From Streptomyces marinisediminis (GTDB lineage: Bacteria; Actinomycetota; Actinomycetes; Streptomycetales; Streptomycetaceae): 64,000 nucleotides of DNA. Of this stretch, positions 18,749-27,752 are shown piece after piece. The stretch lies in contig NZ_JAPKFL010000015.1 in the NCBI RefSeq assembly GCF_026262575.1, forward strand, positions 62,001 to 126,000, read 5' to 3'. Numbering within the stretch: the first letter of the stretch is position 1; each line of letters starts with the position of its first letter. Made by a program: the position numbers and the translations under genes. The notes beneath the pieces are model-generated. The model did not search any database. It was given only the letters and a program-made list of their open reading frames with translations, and had not been told where the DNA came from.

Positions 18749-20488
18749 ATGCCGCAGACCCTCACCCCCTGGACCCTGCGCAACTACGCCCTGCTGGCGG
18801 ACGGCGAGCGCGGCGCGCTGATCGACCCGCGCGGCGCGGTGGTGTGGATGTGCGCCCCGCGCTGGCACAGCGACGCCGTGTTCTCCGTCCTCATGGGCGG
18901 CCCCGGCCAGTTCACCGTCTCCCCGGACGACGCGTGGAACGTGTGGGGCGGCTACTACGAGGACCGCTCCCTGATCCGGGTCAGCCGGTGGGTCATGGGC
19001 GACGCCCTCACCGAGTGCCGCGAGGCGCTCGCGCTGCCGGGCGAGGCCTCCCGGGCGGTGCTGCTGCGCCAGGTGCGCGCCGTGCGCGGCGACGCCCGCG
19101 TGGTGGTGCGGCTCGCGGCGCGCGCCGGGTTCGGCGCGCACCCCATGGCCGACGTCCGCCGCCGGGGCGACGCCTGGCACGCGCGCAGCGGGCCGCTGCA
19201 CGTGCGGCTGGCCGGCGCGCCGGAGGCCGCCGTCGGCCCGGACGGCACCCTCACCGCCCACCTGCGCGTCCCCGAGGGCCACACGCACGACCTGGTCCTG
19301 GAGATCGCCGAACACGCGCCCCACACCGAGCCGCCGGAGCCCGGCCCGCTGTGGCGGCGCACCGAGCGCGCCTGGCGCGAGTCGGTGCCCGACTGCACCG
19401 ACCTGCCGGCCGCCGAGGACGCCCAGCAGGCCTACGCCGTCCTGCGCGGGCTCACCAGCCACTCCGGCGGCATGGTGGCCGCGGCCACCACCTCGCTGCC
19501 GGAGCGGGCGGCCACCGGGCGCGACTACGACTACCGCTACGCCTGGCTGCGCGACCAGTGCTACGCGGGTCTGGCCGTCGCCGCCCACGGGGCGCACCCG
19601 CTGCTGGCCGACGCCGTCCGCTTCGTCACCGAACGCCTCGGCGAGCACGGCGCCGAGGTCCGCCCGGCCTACGCCGTCGACGGGTCCACGCTGCCCGGCG
19701 AGCGCGCCCTGCCGCTGCCCGGCTACCCCGGCGGCGGCAACCGCGTCGGCAACCACGCCGGGGGCCAGTTCCAGCTCGACGTGTTCGGGGAGGCCCTCCA
19801 GCTCTACGCCGCCGCGGCCCGGCTGGACGCGCTGGACCGGGACGCCGAGCGGGCCGCCCACACCGCCGCACGGGCGGTCGAGGAGACCTGGCAGCGCCCC
19901 GACGCCGGCGTCTGGGAGCTGGAGACCGCCTGGTGGAGCCACTCCCGCCTGTCGGCCGCGGCCGGGCTGCGGGCGGCCGCCGACGCGCTGGGCGGCCCCG
20001 CCGCACGCCGCTGGCGGGAGCTGGCGGACACCATCCGGGGCGCCACCGACCGCGCCTGCCGCCACCCCTCGGGCCGCTGGCAGCGCACCCCCGACGACCC
20101 CCGCGTCGACGCCGCCCTGCTGCGGCCCCTGGCGCTGGACCCGCCGCCCCCGGGGGACCCGGGCCTGACGGCCACCCGGGAGGCCGTCGAACGCGACCTG
20201 TCCGTCGACGGCTACGTCTACCGCTTCCGGTACGGCGACGACCGGCTCGGCCACCACGAGGGCGCCTTCCTGCTGTGCGGCCACCTGATGGCCGCCGCGT
20301 GCCTGGCCGAAGGCCGCACCGTCCAGGCCGCCCGCTGGTTCGAGCGCACCCGCTCCGCCTGCGGCTCGCCCGGGCTGTACGCCGAGGAGTACGACGTCAA
20401 GGAGCGCCAGTTGCGCGGGAACGTGCCGCAGGCGTTCGTGCACGCGCTCGTCCTGGAGAACGCGGTGCGCCTGTCCCGGGCGCCGTGA
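18749..20488 (+). CDS. Glycoside hydrolase family 15 (glucoamylase/trehalase-like)
   Basis: A 579-residue enzyme of the GH15 type. An N-terminal beta-sandwich with LIDPRGAVVWMCAPRWHSDAVF is followed by an (alpha/alpha)6 barrel with DYDYRYAWLRDQCYAG, the catalytic acid region GVWELETAWWSHSRLS and the C-terminal GLYAEEYDV...GNVPQAFVHA. Relatives hydrolyse glucose from alpha-glucans or trehalose. No signal peptide is seen, so it acts in the cytoplasm, for example on trehalose or glycogen. The ATG is 4 bases after the previous stop with a poor ribosome binding site, implying coupled translation. Confidence 0.88.
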   Translation: MPQTLTPWTLRNYALLADGERGALIDPRGAVVWMCAPRWHSDAVFSVLMGGPGQFTVSPDDAWNVWGGYYEDRSLIRVSRWVMGDALTECREALALPGEASRAVLLRQVRAVRGDARVVVRLAARAGFGAHPMADVRRRGDAWHARSGPLHVRLAGAPEAAVGPDGTLTAHLRVPEGHTHDLVLEIAEHAPHTEPPEPGPLWRRTERAWRESVPDCTDLPAAEDAQQAYAVLRGLTSHSGGMVAAATTSLPERAATGRDYDYRYAWLRDQCYAGLAVAAHGAHPLLADAVRFVTERLGEHGAEVRPAYAVDGSTLPGERALPLPGYPGGGNRVGNHAGGQFQLDVFGEALQLYAAAARLDALDRDAERAAHTAARAVEETWQRPDAGVWELETAWWSHSRLSAAAGLRAAADALGGPAARRWRELADTIRGATDRACRHPSGRWQRTPDDPRVDAALLRPLALDPPPPGDPGLTATREAVERDLSVDGYVYRFRYGDDRLGHHEGAFLLCGHLMAAACLAEGRTVQAARWFERTRSACGSPGLYAEEYDVKERQLRGNVPQAFVHALVLENAVRLSRAP

Positions 20489-20529
20489 CGCGGCTCCCCA
20501 AGCCCCTCATCCCACGGAAAGGAGCCCAG

Positions 20530-23500
20530 GTGGCCACCACCGACCTGCCCGATCCCGTCGTGCCGCAAAGCCCCGCCGAGGTCGACCCCGCGGCGCTGGA
20601 GCGCGACCTGCGCCGGGCGGTGGACGGCGAAGTGCGCTTCGACGCCGGCTCCCGCGCCACGTACGCCACCGACGCCTCCAACTACCGGCAGGTGCCCCTC
20701 GGCGTCGTCCTGCCGCACACCGTGGAGGCCGCCGTCGCCGCCGTCGAGGTGTGCCGGGAGCACGACGCCCCGCTGCTGTCCCGGGGCGGCGGCACCAGCC
20801 TGGCCGGCCAGTGCTGCAACGAGGGCGTCGTCATCGACTGGAGCAAGTACTGCGACCGGCTCGTCTCCGTCGACCCCGAGGCGCGGAGCTGCGTCGTCGA
20901 ACCCGGCATCGTGCTCGACGAACTCAACCGCCGCCTCGCCCCGCACGGCCTGCACTACGGGCCGCGCCCGGCCACCCACCCCAACTGCACGATCGGCGGG
21001 ATGATCGGCAACAACTCCTGCGGCTCGACCGCCCAGGCCTACGGCAAGGTCGCCGACAACATCCGCCGCCTGGAGGTGCTCACCTACGACGGCACCCGCA
21101 TGTGGGTGGGGCCCACCGACGACGCCGAACTCGCCCGGCTCACCGCGGGGCCGGACCGCGCCGCCGAGATCCACCGGCAGCTCGTCGCGCTGCGGGAGCG
21201 CTACGCCGACCTGGTGCGCGAGCGCTACCCCGACATCCCGCGCCGTGTCTCCGGCTACAACCTCGACGCGCTGCTGCCCGAGAACGGCTTCGACCTCGCC
21301 GGACTCCTGGTCGGCTCCGAGTCCACCCTCGTAACCGTCCTGCGGGCCGAACTGGAGCTGGTCCCGCTGCCGCGGGCCACGGTCCTGGCGGTGCTGGGCT
21401 ACCCCGACGTGGCCACCGCCGCCGACCACGTCCCGGCCGTCCTGCGGCACCGGCCGCACGCGCTGGAGGGCATCGACGAGCAGCTCATCAGCTACCAGCA
21501 CGAGAAGCGGCTCAACACCGAGGGCCTGGGCCTGCTCCCCGAGGGGGGCGCCTTCCTCATGGTGGAGCTCGCCGCCGACAGCCCCGAGGAGGCCGAGGAG
21601 AAGATCGCCCGCCTGCTGGACGACGCGCCGGGCGCGGTGGGCACCAGGCGCTTCACCGATCCGGGCGACGCCGCGCTGCTGTGGGCCGTGCGCGAGTCCG
21701 GACTCGGCGCCACGGCCCACGTCCCCGGACAGCGCGAGAACTGGCCGGGGTGGGAGGACTCGGCCGTCCCCGTGGACCGGCTCGGGGAGTACCTGCGCGC
21801 GCTGCGCGAGCTGTTCGAGGAGTTCGACTACAACCACCCGTCGGTCTACGGCCACTTCGGCGACGGCTGCGTGCACTGCCGCATCCCCTTCGACCTGGCC
21901 ACCACCGAGGGCATCGCCACCATGCGCGCCTTCACGGAGCGCGCCGCCCGACTCGTCAAGCGCCTGGGCGGTTCGCTCTCCGGCGAACACGGCGACGGAC
22001 AGGCGCGCGGCGAGCTGCTGGAGACGATGTTCGGCCCCGAACTGGTCGAGGCGTTCGGCCGCCTGAAGGCCGTCTTCGACCCGCGCGACCGCATGAACCC
22101 CGGCAAGGTCGTCCGGCCGCGCCGCCTCGACGACGACCTGCGGCTGGGCGCCGGGTTCACCCCGCCCGACCCGCCCACCGCCTTCACCTTCCCGCCCGAC
22201 CGGAACTTCGGCCAGGCGGCCCTGCGCTGCGTGGGCATCGGCAAGTGCCGCTCGCTGGAGGGCGGCGTGATGTGCCCCAGCTACCGCGTCACCCGGGAGG
22301 AGGAGCACTCCACCCGGGGGCGGGCCCGGCTGCTGTACGAGATGACCCGGGGCGACTCGCCCGTCACCGACGGCTGGCGCTCCACCGAGGTCAAGGACGC
22401 CCTCGACCTGTGCCTGGCCTGCAAGGGCTGCAAGAGCGACTGCCCGGTCGACGTCGACATGGCCACGTACAAGGCCGAGTTCCTGCACCAGCACTACGCC
22501 GGGCGGCCGCGCCCGCGCACCCACTACTCGCTCGGCTGGCTGCCGCTGGTGGCGCGGCTGGCCACGCGGGCGCCCCGCGTCGTCAACGCGCTCTCCCAGG
22601 CCCCCGGGCTGGGCCGCGTGGCCAAGGCCGTCGCGGGCGTCGCGCCCGAGCGCGACGTCCCGCTCTTCGCCGGGCAGACCCTCACCGACTGGTGGCGCGA
22701 GCGCGGCGGCACGCGCGGCAGCGGGCACCGCGGCGAGGTGGTGGTGTGGCCGGACACCTTCACCAACTCCTTCCACCCGGCCGTCGGCCGCGCCGCCGTG
22801 GAGGTGCTCGAAGCGGCCGGCTTCCACGTCAAGGTGCCCACCGAGGCGGTGTGCTGCGGCCTGACCTGGATCTCCACCGGCCAACTGGACGTGGCCAAGC
22901 GGGTGCTGCGCCGCACGGTGGACGTACTCGCCGACGACCTGCGGCGCGGCACGCCGGTCGTCGGACTGGAGCCGAGCTGCACCGCCGTCTTCCGCGCCGA
23001 CGCGCCCGACCTGCTGCCCGAGGACCCCGGCGTCGCCCGGCTGCGCGAGCTGACCCGCACCTTCGCCGAGGTGCTCACCGAGCGCGCCCCCGACTGGCGG
23101 CCGCCGCCCGTCCGGGCCCGGGCCGTTGTGCAGCGCCACTGCCACCAGTACGCGATCATGGGGTTCGAGGCCGACCAGGAGCTGCTGCGGCGTGCCGGGG
23201 TCGAGGCCGAGGTGCTGGACGTGGGCTGCTGCGGCCTCGCGGGCAACTTCGGATTCGAACGCGGCCACTACGACGTCTCCCGGGCCTGCGCCGAGGAGGG
23301 CCTGCTCCCGGCGGTCCGGGAGGCCGACCCGGACACGCTCGTCCTCGCCGACGGCTACAGCTGCCGCACCCAGGTGGAGCAGTCCGACACCGGGCGCGTC
23401 CCGCTCCACGTGGCCGAGGTGCTCGCCGCCGGGCTGCACGCACGGCACCGGGCGCGGGCGCAGCGGCCCACCGGCCCCTCGCCACGGGCCCGGGGCGCCG

Positions 23501-23568
23501 CCCTGGCGGCCACCGGGGCGGCGGTCCTCACCGCCCTGGCCGCCGCCCGCCGGGCCCTGCGCCGCTGA
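20530..23568 (+). CDS. FAD-linked oxidase fused to Fe-S/CCG domains (D-lactate/2-hydroxyacid dehydrogenase type)
   Basis: A 1012-residue fusion. The first half is a GlcD/D-lactate dehydrogenase-type FAD module (LSRGGGTSLAGQ for FAD, NCTIGGMIGNNSCG, VYGHFGDGCVHCRIPF, and ending DRMNPGKVV). The second half has ferredoxin cysteines in CVGIGKCRSLEGGVMC and CLACKGCKSDCPVD, then two CCG motifs (VCCGLTWIS and CCGLAGNFGFERGHY) as in GlpC-type subunits. It should oxidise a 2-hydroxy acid and hand electrons to the quinone pool. The C-terminus ends in a hydrophobic helix. The GTG start is preceded by AAAGGAG. It is last in the operon. Confidence 0.9.
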   Translation: MATTDLPDPVVPQSPAEVDPAALERDLRRAVDGEVRFDAGSRATYATDASNYRQVPLGVVLPHTVEAAVAAVEVCREHDAPLLSRGGGTSLAGQCCNEGVVIDWSKYCDRLVSVDPEARSCVVEPGIVLDELNRRLAPHGLHYGPRPATHPNCTIGGMIGNNSCGSTAQAYGKVADNIRRLEVLTYDGTRMWVGPTDDAELARLTAGPDRAAEIHRQLVALRERYADLVRERYPDIPRRVSGYNLDALLPENGFDLAGLLVGSESTLVTVLRAELELVPLPRATVLAVLGYPDVATAADHVPAVLRHRPHALEGIDEQLISYQHEKRLNTEGLGLLPEGGAFLMVELAADSPEEAEEKIARLLDDAPGAVGTRRFTDPGDAALLWAVRESGLGATAHVPGQRENWPGWEDSAVPVDRLGEYLRALRELFEEFDYNHPSVYGHFGDGCVHCRIPFDLATTEGIATMRAFTERAARLVKRLGGSLSGEHGDGQARGELLETMFGPELVEAFGRLKAVFDPRDRMNPGKVVRPRRLDDDLRLGAGFTPPDPPTAFTFPPDRNFGQAALRCVGIGKCRSLEGGVMCPSYRVTREEEHSTRGRARLLYEMTRGDSPVTDGWRSTEVKDALDLCLACKGCKSDCPVDVDMATYKAEFLHQHYAGRPRPRTHYSLGWLPLVARLATRAPRVVNALSQAPGLGRVAKAVAGVAPERDVPLFAGQTLTDWWRERGGTRGSGHRGEVVVWPDTFTNSFHPAVGRAAVEVLEAAGFHVKVPTEAVCCGLTWISTGQLDVAKRVLRRTVDVLADDLRRGTPVVGLEPSCTAVFRADAPDLLPEDPGVARLRELTRTFAEVLTERAPDWRPPPVRARAVVQRHCHQYAIMGFEADQELLRRAGVEAEVLDVGCCGLAGNFGFERGHYDVSRACAEEGLLPAVREADPDTLVLADGYSCRTQVEQSDTGRVPLHVAEVLAAGLHARHRARAQRPTGPSPRARGAALAATGAAVLTALAAARRALRR

Positions 23569-23580
23569 CCACCCCCTGCC

Positions 23581-23607
23581 CCGGCGCCCGGCCCGCCCGG
23601 GCGCCGG
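23581..23607. terminator. 11-bp stem terminator between convergent genes
   Basis: CCGGCGCCCGG and CCGGGCGCCGG pair around five bases, 12 bases after the Fe-S oxidase stop and 21 bases before the stop of the opposing dehydrogenase. Confidence 0.65.
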
Positions 23608-23628
23608 CCGGCCGGCCGCGCGGTGGCC

Positions 23629-24678
23629 TCAGCCGAGTTCCAGGACCGTCTTGACCCCGTCGGGCTGCCGCTCGAACGCCTCCCGGAAGCGGGCGAGCGG
23701 CACCCTGCGGGTGATCAGCGCGTCCAGCCACCCCGCGTCCGCCGCGCCCAGCGCCCGCGCGGCGTCCTCGTAGTGCCGCTTGCCCGCGTTCACCGAGCCG
23801 ACGACGACCGAGTTCTCCAGCACCAGCTCCCGGTTGATCGCCCCGGCGTCCACCCGGAGCGTGCGCCCGGTGGGGGAGACCCCGGTCAGGCACAGCACGC
23901 CGTACGCCCCCAGGCCGATCATGGCGTCGAACGCGACGGAGGGCGCACCGGTCGCCTCGATGACGACGTCGGGCCGCACCTCGCGGAGCACGTCGGAGAC
24001 GGAGCCGCTGTGGTACGTCCCGCCCAGCGACCGCACCAGCTCGGGCTTGCGCCCGCCGGTCACCCGGTCCAGCACGTGCACCTGGAGCCCGCGCTGCCGC
24101 CCCAGCAGGGCGGCCAGCAGGCCGATCGGCCCCGCACCCGTGACCAGCACCGCACGCGGCGCGAACCAGGCCCGCCCGCCGACGGCCGTCACCTGGTCCC
24201 AGGCCTTGGCCACCACCGTGGTCGGCTCCATCAGCGCGCCCACCCGGGCCAGGGAGGCGTCGACCCGGACGGCGTAGTCGGCCTCCACCGTCCACAGCGT
24301 CGAGCCGTAGCCGTCGCGCTCCTTGATGCCGCGCTCGGTGTAGCGGCCGTTGCGGCACATGTCGAACTGGCCGTGGGCGCAGGCGCCGCACGGCACCGGG
24401 TCCGGGCGGCGCACCACGCCCGTCACCAGGTCACCGGGGGCGAAGCCGCTGTCCGGCGGCGCGTGCCGCACCCGGCCCAGGGACTCGTGCCCGAGCACCA
24501 GCCGCTCCCGGCCCGGCGGAGCCCAGCCGTAGTCCCCGGCCGCGATCTCCCGGTCGGTGCCGCACACCCCGAGCGCCACCCCCTCAACCAGCAGCTCGCC
24601 GGGGCCGGGGGAGGGGTCGGGCAGGTCCTCCACGCGCAGCGAGTCCGGCTCCTGCGGGGCGACGGTCAGCGCTTGCAT
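23629..24678 (-). CDS. Zinc-dependent glucose-1-dehydrogenase-like enzyme
   Basis: A 349-residue medium-chain dehydrogenase. The catalytic zinc region is GVCGTDREI...LGHESLG, a second cysteine cluster PCGACAHGQFDMC resembles the structural zinc site but has only three cysteines, and the cofactor-binding turn is VTGAGPIGLLAA. The start MQALTVAPQEPDSL and overall pattern resemble the archaeal/actinobacterial glucose dehydrogenase group, which oxidises glucose or other aldoses with NAD(P). It is transcribed towards the preceding operon and away from the acyl-CoA dehydrogenase. The sugar preference is inferred. Confidence 0.83.
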   Translation of the reverse strand: MQALTVAPQEPDSLRVEDLPDPSPGPGELLVEGVALGVCGTDREIAAGDYGWAPPGRERLVLGHESLGRVRHAPPDSGFAPGDLVTGVVRRPDPVPCGACAHGQFDMCRNGRYTERGIKERDGYGSTLWTVEADYAVRVDASLARVGALMEPTTVVAKAWDQVTAVGGRAWFAPRAVLVTGAGPIGLLAALLGRQRGLQVHVLDRVTGGRKPELVRSLGGTYHSGSVSDVLREVRPDVVIEATGAPSVAFDAMIGLGAYGVLCLTGVSPTGRTLRVDAGAINRELVLENSVVVGSVNAGKRHYEDAARALGAADAGWLDALITRRVPLARFREAFERQPDGVKTVLELG

Positions 24679-24951
24679 CGGCACTCCAGGGGGTACGTCG
24701 TCGACAGCGGGCCCCGTCCCCGGTTCCCCTCGCGCCCGCCCCGCTAACGCCCGCCCGGGCTCCCGCGCCAGGAGCGTTCGCCGTGACACCAGTGACGGGA
24801 GGCCGTCGATCGGGCATACTCCACACGCACAGTCGCTGGTCAGCCGCCTTTGTAACCCGGAGGAGCACCGCCGCGGCTTGTCATACCCCCGGCGGCGCCG
24901 CCACACCCCGGCGTCACCGCCGTAGCGCCCGACAGGGAGGAGAGCGCCGCG

Positions 24952-26124
24952 ATGTCCGAGTACATCCCTCCGCCGGTGGAACGCCGGCTGCCCACGGAGG
25001 AAGCCCGGGACCTGCTGGTCCTGGTCCGCGACCTGGTGGAGCGGGAGGTCCGGCCCGCCGCGGCGGCGGAGGAGGACGCCGGCCGCTTCCCCCGGGAGAC
25101 CTTCACGCTGCTCTCGCGCTCCGGCCTGCTCGGCCTGCCCTACCCCGAGGAGTACGGCGGCGGCGAGCAGCCCTACGAGGTCTACCTCCAAATGCTCGAA
25201 GAGCTGGCCGCGGCCCGGCTCACCGTCGGCCTGGGCGTGAGCGTGCACAGCCTGGCCTGCCACGCGCTCGCCGCCTTCGGCACCAAGGAGCAGCTCACCG
25301 AACACCTGCCCGCCATGCTCGGGGGCGGACTGCTGGGCGCCTACTGCCTGTCGGAACCCGCCTCCGGGTCCGACGCCGCCGCGCTGCGCACCCGCGCGGT
25401 ACGCGACGGCGACGCCTGGGTGCTCGAGGGCACCAAGGCCTGGATCACCCACGGCGGCATCGCCGACTTCTACACCGTGCTCGCCCGCACCGGCCCCGAC
25501 GGGGCGCGCGGCGTCACCGCGTTCCTGGTGCCGGGCGACGCGCAGGGGCTGAGCGCCGCGGCGCCGGAACGCAAGATGGGCATGAAGGGCTCGCCCACGG
25601 CCCAGGTCCACTTCGACGGCGTCCGCGTCCCCGACGCCCGGCGCGTCGGCGAGGAGGGCCAGGGCTTCTCCGTCGCGCTGGCCGCGTTGGACTCCGGCCG
25701 CCTGGGCATCGCCGCGTGCGCGGTGGGGCTGGCCCAGAGCGCGCTGGACGAGGCGCTGCGCTACGCCAAGGGCCGCGAGCAGTTCGGCCGTCCCGTCGCG
25801 GACTTCCAGGGGCTGCGCTTCCTGCTGGCCGACATGGCCGCCCGCGTCGAGGCCGGGCGCGCGCTCTACCTGGCCGCCGCCCGCCGCCGCGACGACGGCC
25901 TGCCGTTCGGCAAGGAGGCGGCCATGGCCAAGCTCGTGTGCACCGATGCGGCCATGCAGGTGACCACCGACGCCGTGCAGGTGCTCGGCGGCTACGGCTA
26001 CACCGCCGACTTCCCCGCCGAGCGCTACATGCGCGAGGCGAAGATGCTGCAGATCGTCGAGGGCACCAACCAGATCCAGCGCGTGGTCATCTCCCGCGCC
26101 CTGCTCGGGCCCGAGACCCGGTAG
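24952..26124 (+). CDS. Acyl-CoA dehydrogenase
   Basis: A 390-residue flavoenzyme of normal length for the family. The FAD/substrate signature YCLSEPASGSDAAALRT, KAWITHGGIADFY and the C-terminal QVLGGYGYTADFPAERYMREAK are textbook. The putative catalytic glutamate is in QIVEGTNQIQR. It removes two hydrogens from an acyl-CoA and passes electrons to electron-transfer flavoprotein. The ATG has AGGGAGGAGAG upstream. No other beta-oxidation genes are adjacent; it is divergent from the glucose-dehydrogenase-like gene. Chain-length or branched-chain preference is not readable. Confidence 0.95.
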   Translation: MSEYIPPPVERRLPTEEARDLLVLVRDLVEREVRPAAAAEEDAGRFPRETFTLLSRSGLLGLPYPEEYGGGEQPYEVYLQMLEELAAARLTVGLGVSVHSLACHALAAFGTKEQLTEHLPAMLGGGLLGAYCLSEPASGSDAAALRTRAVRDGDAWVLEGTKAWITHGGIADFYTVLARTGPDGARGVTAFLVPGDAQGLSAAAPERKMGMKGSPTAQVHFDGVRVPDARRVGEEGQGFSVALAALDSGRLGIAACAVGLAQSALDEALRYAKGREQFGRPVADFQGLRFLLADMAARVEAGRALYLAAARRRDDGLPFGKEAAMAKLVCTDAAMQVTTDAVQVLGGYGYTADFPAERYMREAKMLQIVEGTNQIQRVVISRALLGPETR

Positions 26125-26650
26125 CCGCCGCGGCGCCGTACCGGGTGGGGACGCGGGGACGCGCGTCCCTCCTCGGCGGGCACCCGGACTGTCCGCGGAC
26201 CCCGCCCGACGAGGGCGGACGGCGGCGAGGAGAGCCGCCAGCACCGCCCGCGCCGCCGCGACCGCGCGGGTACCGCGCCCCCACCGCCGCCCACACGGGC
26301 GCACCCGCGCCCGCCGGCCTGCCGCGCGGAGCCCATGCGGCAGCCCCCGGACGGGCAGCCCCCGGACGGTGAGCGCCGCGGCCGCCCCGTCGGACACCGC
26401 GTGCGGGCCGCCGTCCCCGCCCGCTCCGGCCCGCGCACGCCCTGGTCACGGGCGTGGCGCGCGACGAACGGACGGGCGGCGACGTCAGCCGGGGTCGGCG
26501 CGCGCGTGCCGCGTACACCGCGGCCGTGCGTCACGCCGACACAGCGGGGGCCGTGCGGTGCGCGTCCGGGGCGCCGTGCGGTGCGCGCCGGGGGAGTGGA
26601 CCACCGGCTGCGCGCGGCCAGCGTGCGGGCGCCGGTGCGGCCCCCAGGCG
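26125..26650. other. Gene-free GC-rich region with short direct repeats
   Basis: No credible gene is seen in these 526 bases on either strand. They contain a 15-base tandem duplication (26340-26369) and another 15-base motif, GCCGTGCGGTGCGCG, repeated at 26550-26564 and 26573-26587. Both look like slippage products. Confidence 0.4.
26340..26369. repeat. 15-bp tandem duplication
   Basis: GCAGCCCCCGGACGG occurs twice head to tail (26340-26354 and 26355-26369) in the gene-free region downstream of the acyl-CoA dehydrogenase. Confidence 0.8.
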
Positions 26651-27028
26651 TCAGCGGCCGGGCCCGGCGGCGTGCGAGAAGGGCTGCGTGCGCCAGTCCA
26701 GACCGGCGGGCAGCGTCAGCAGGGCGGCGGCGTCGAACTCCTGGGCCGTGCCGTCGTCGGCCGGCGGGGCGTCGGTCACCGGCAGGCCCGAACCCCGGCA
26801 CACCGTGAGCCCGAACGGGTTCCACGGCGTCGCGCACAGCGCGTGCTCCGGGAGCCTCTCCTCGTCCGCGAGCAGCGCGATCGGCTGCGCGCACCGGGGG
26901 CAGGACACCCGGTAGATCTCCACGGAGTCGTACGGATCGTCCGGCTCCTCGGCGCCCTGCTCGGCTCCCTCGGCGGGATCGGGCGCGGCCTGCGGGGCCT
27001 CGGAGCGAAGCGGCTTGGTCTTACGCAT
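26651..27028 (-). CDS. Conserved-looking hypothetical protein with CxxC motif
   Basis: A 125-residue soluble protein I do not recognise. The N-terminus is acidic and Ala/Pro-rich (EAPQAAPDPAEGAEQGAEEP), followed by YRVSCPRCAQPIALLADE, with a CxxC, and two more cysteines in ALCATPWNPFG and TVCRGSG. The four cysteines could bind zinc as a ribbon. The ATG at 27028 has GAGGGG six bases upstream, which decides the start. It lies divergent from the Lrp-type regulator, with 211 bases between them. Function unknown. Confidence 0.65.
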   Translation of the reverse strand: MRKTKPLRSEAPQAAPDPAEGAEQGAEEPDDPYDSVEIYRVSCPRCAQPIALLADEERLPEHALCATPWNPFGLTVCRGSGLPVTDAPPADDGTAQEFDAAALLTLPAGLDWRTQPFSHAAGPGR

Positions 27029-27225
27029 GCATCCCCCTCGGATGGACCGGCCGGACGGTGCCCTGGGACGGCTGGTCTCGGCCACAGCAAGCATTTCCCG
27101 TCCGGGCCCGCGGGTAATCTCCGCCACCCCGCGGACTGCGCAGCACTCGGTGTGGCCTTGCTCACAACCCGCGCGTTCACGGGCCCGGAACCCGCGCTTC
27201 CCGTGCCGGAGTGCGCCGGGGGGAG

Positions 27226-27231
27226 TAGGTT
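27226..27231 (+). promoter_or_regulatory. -10 box giving a leaderless Lrp mRNA
   Basis: TAGGTT ends 8 bases before the GTG start of the Lrp-family gene, and no ribosome binding site fits in between. The transcript therefore probably starts at the GTG itself. No clear -35 box is seen. Confidence 0.45.
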
Positions 27232-27239
27232 GAGCTGCT

Positions 27240-27680
27240 GTGGAGGAGCTGGACCGGCAGATCGTGCAGTTGCTCGTCAAGGACGGGCGGATGAGCTACA
27301 CCGACCTGGGCAAAGCCACGGGCCTGTCCACGTCGGCCGTGCACCAGCGGGTACGGCGGCTGGAGCAGCGCGGCGTGATCCGCGGCTACGCGGCGCTCGT
27401 GGACGCCGAGACCGTCGGCCTGCCCATGACCGCGTTCATCTCCGTCGCCCCCTTCGACCCCAGCGCCCCGGACGACATCGCCGAGCGGCTCGCCGACGTG
27501 CCCGAGATCGAGGCGTGCCACAGCGTGGCGGGCGACGAGAACTACATCCTCAAGGTCCGCGTGGGCACCCCCATCGAGCTGGAGCACCTGCTCGCCCGCA
27601 TCCGCACCCTCGCGGGCGTCTCCACCCGCACCACGGTCGTCCTGTCCACCCCGTACGAGGCGCGCCCCCCGCGCCTGTGA
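27240..27680 (+). CDS. Lrp/AsnC-family transcription regulator
   Basis: A 146-residue DNA-binding protein. The N-terminal winged helix-turn-helix spans about residues 1-50 (LDRQIVQLLVKDGRMSY...GLSTSAVHQRVRRLE), and the C-terminal RAM domain, which binds amino acids and builds octamers, covers about 65-140 with VPEIEACHSVAGDENYILKV. Relatives respond to leucine or other amino acids. The likely targets are its neighbours, the divergent hypothetical gene and the amidohydrolase downstream. It appears to be translated from a leaderless mRNA beginning at the GTG. Confidence 0.93.
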   Translation: MEELDRQIVQLLVKDGRMSYTDLGKATGLSTSAVHQRVRRLEQRGVIRGYAALVDAETVGLPMTAFISVAPFDPSAPDDIAERLADVPEIEACHSVAGDENYILKVRVGTPIELEHLLARIRTLAGVSTRTTVVLSTPYEARPPRL

Positions 27681-27752
27681 GCCCCCGGCGCCCCGCGCCC
27701 GGTGGCGGACCCCGCGCGGCGCCCGCGCGCACCCGGGCGGGAGACTGGCCCC

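Noticed and set aside
20218..23448. A 3.2-kb minus-strand frame opposite the FAD/Fe-S oxidase
   Set aside because: Mirror-frame artefact of GC-rich third positions; the plus strand carries clear cofactor motifs.
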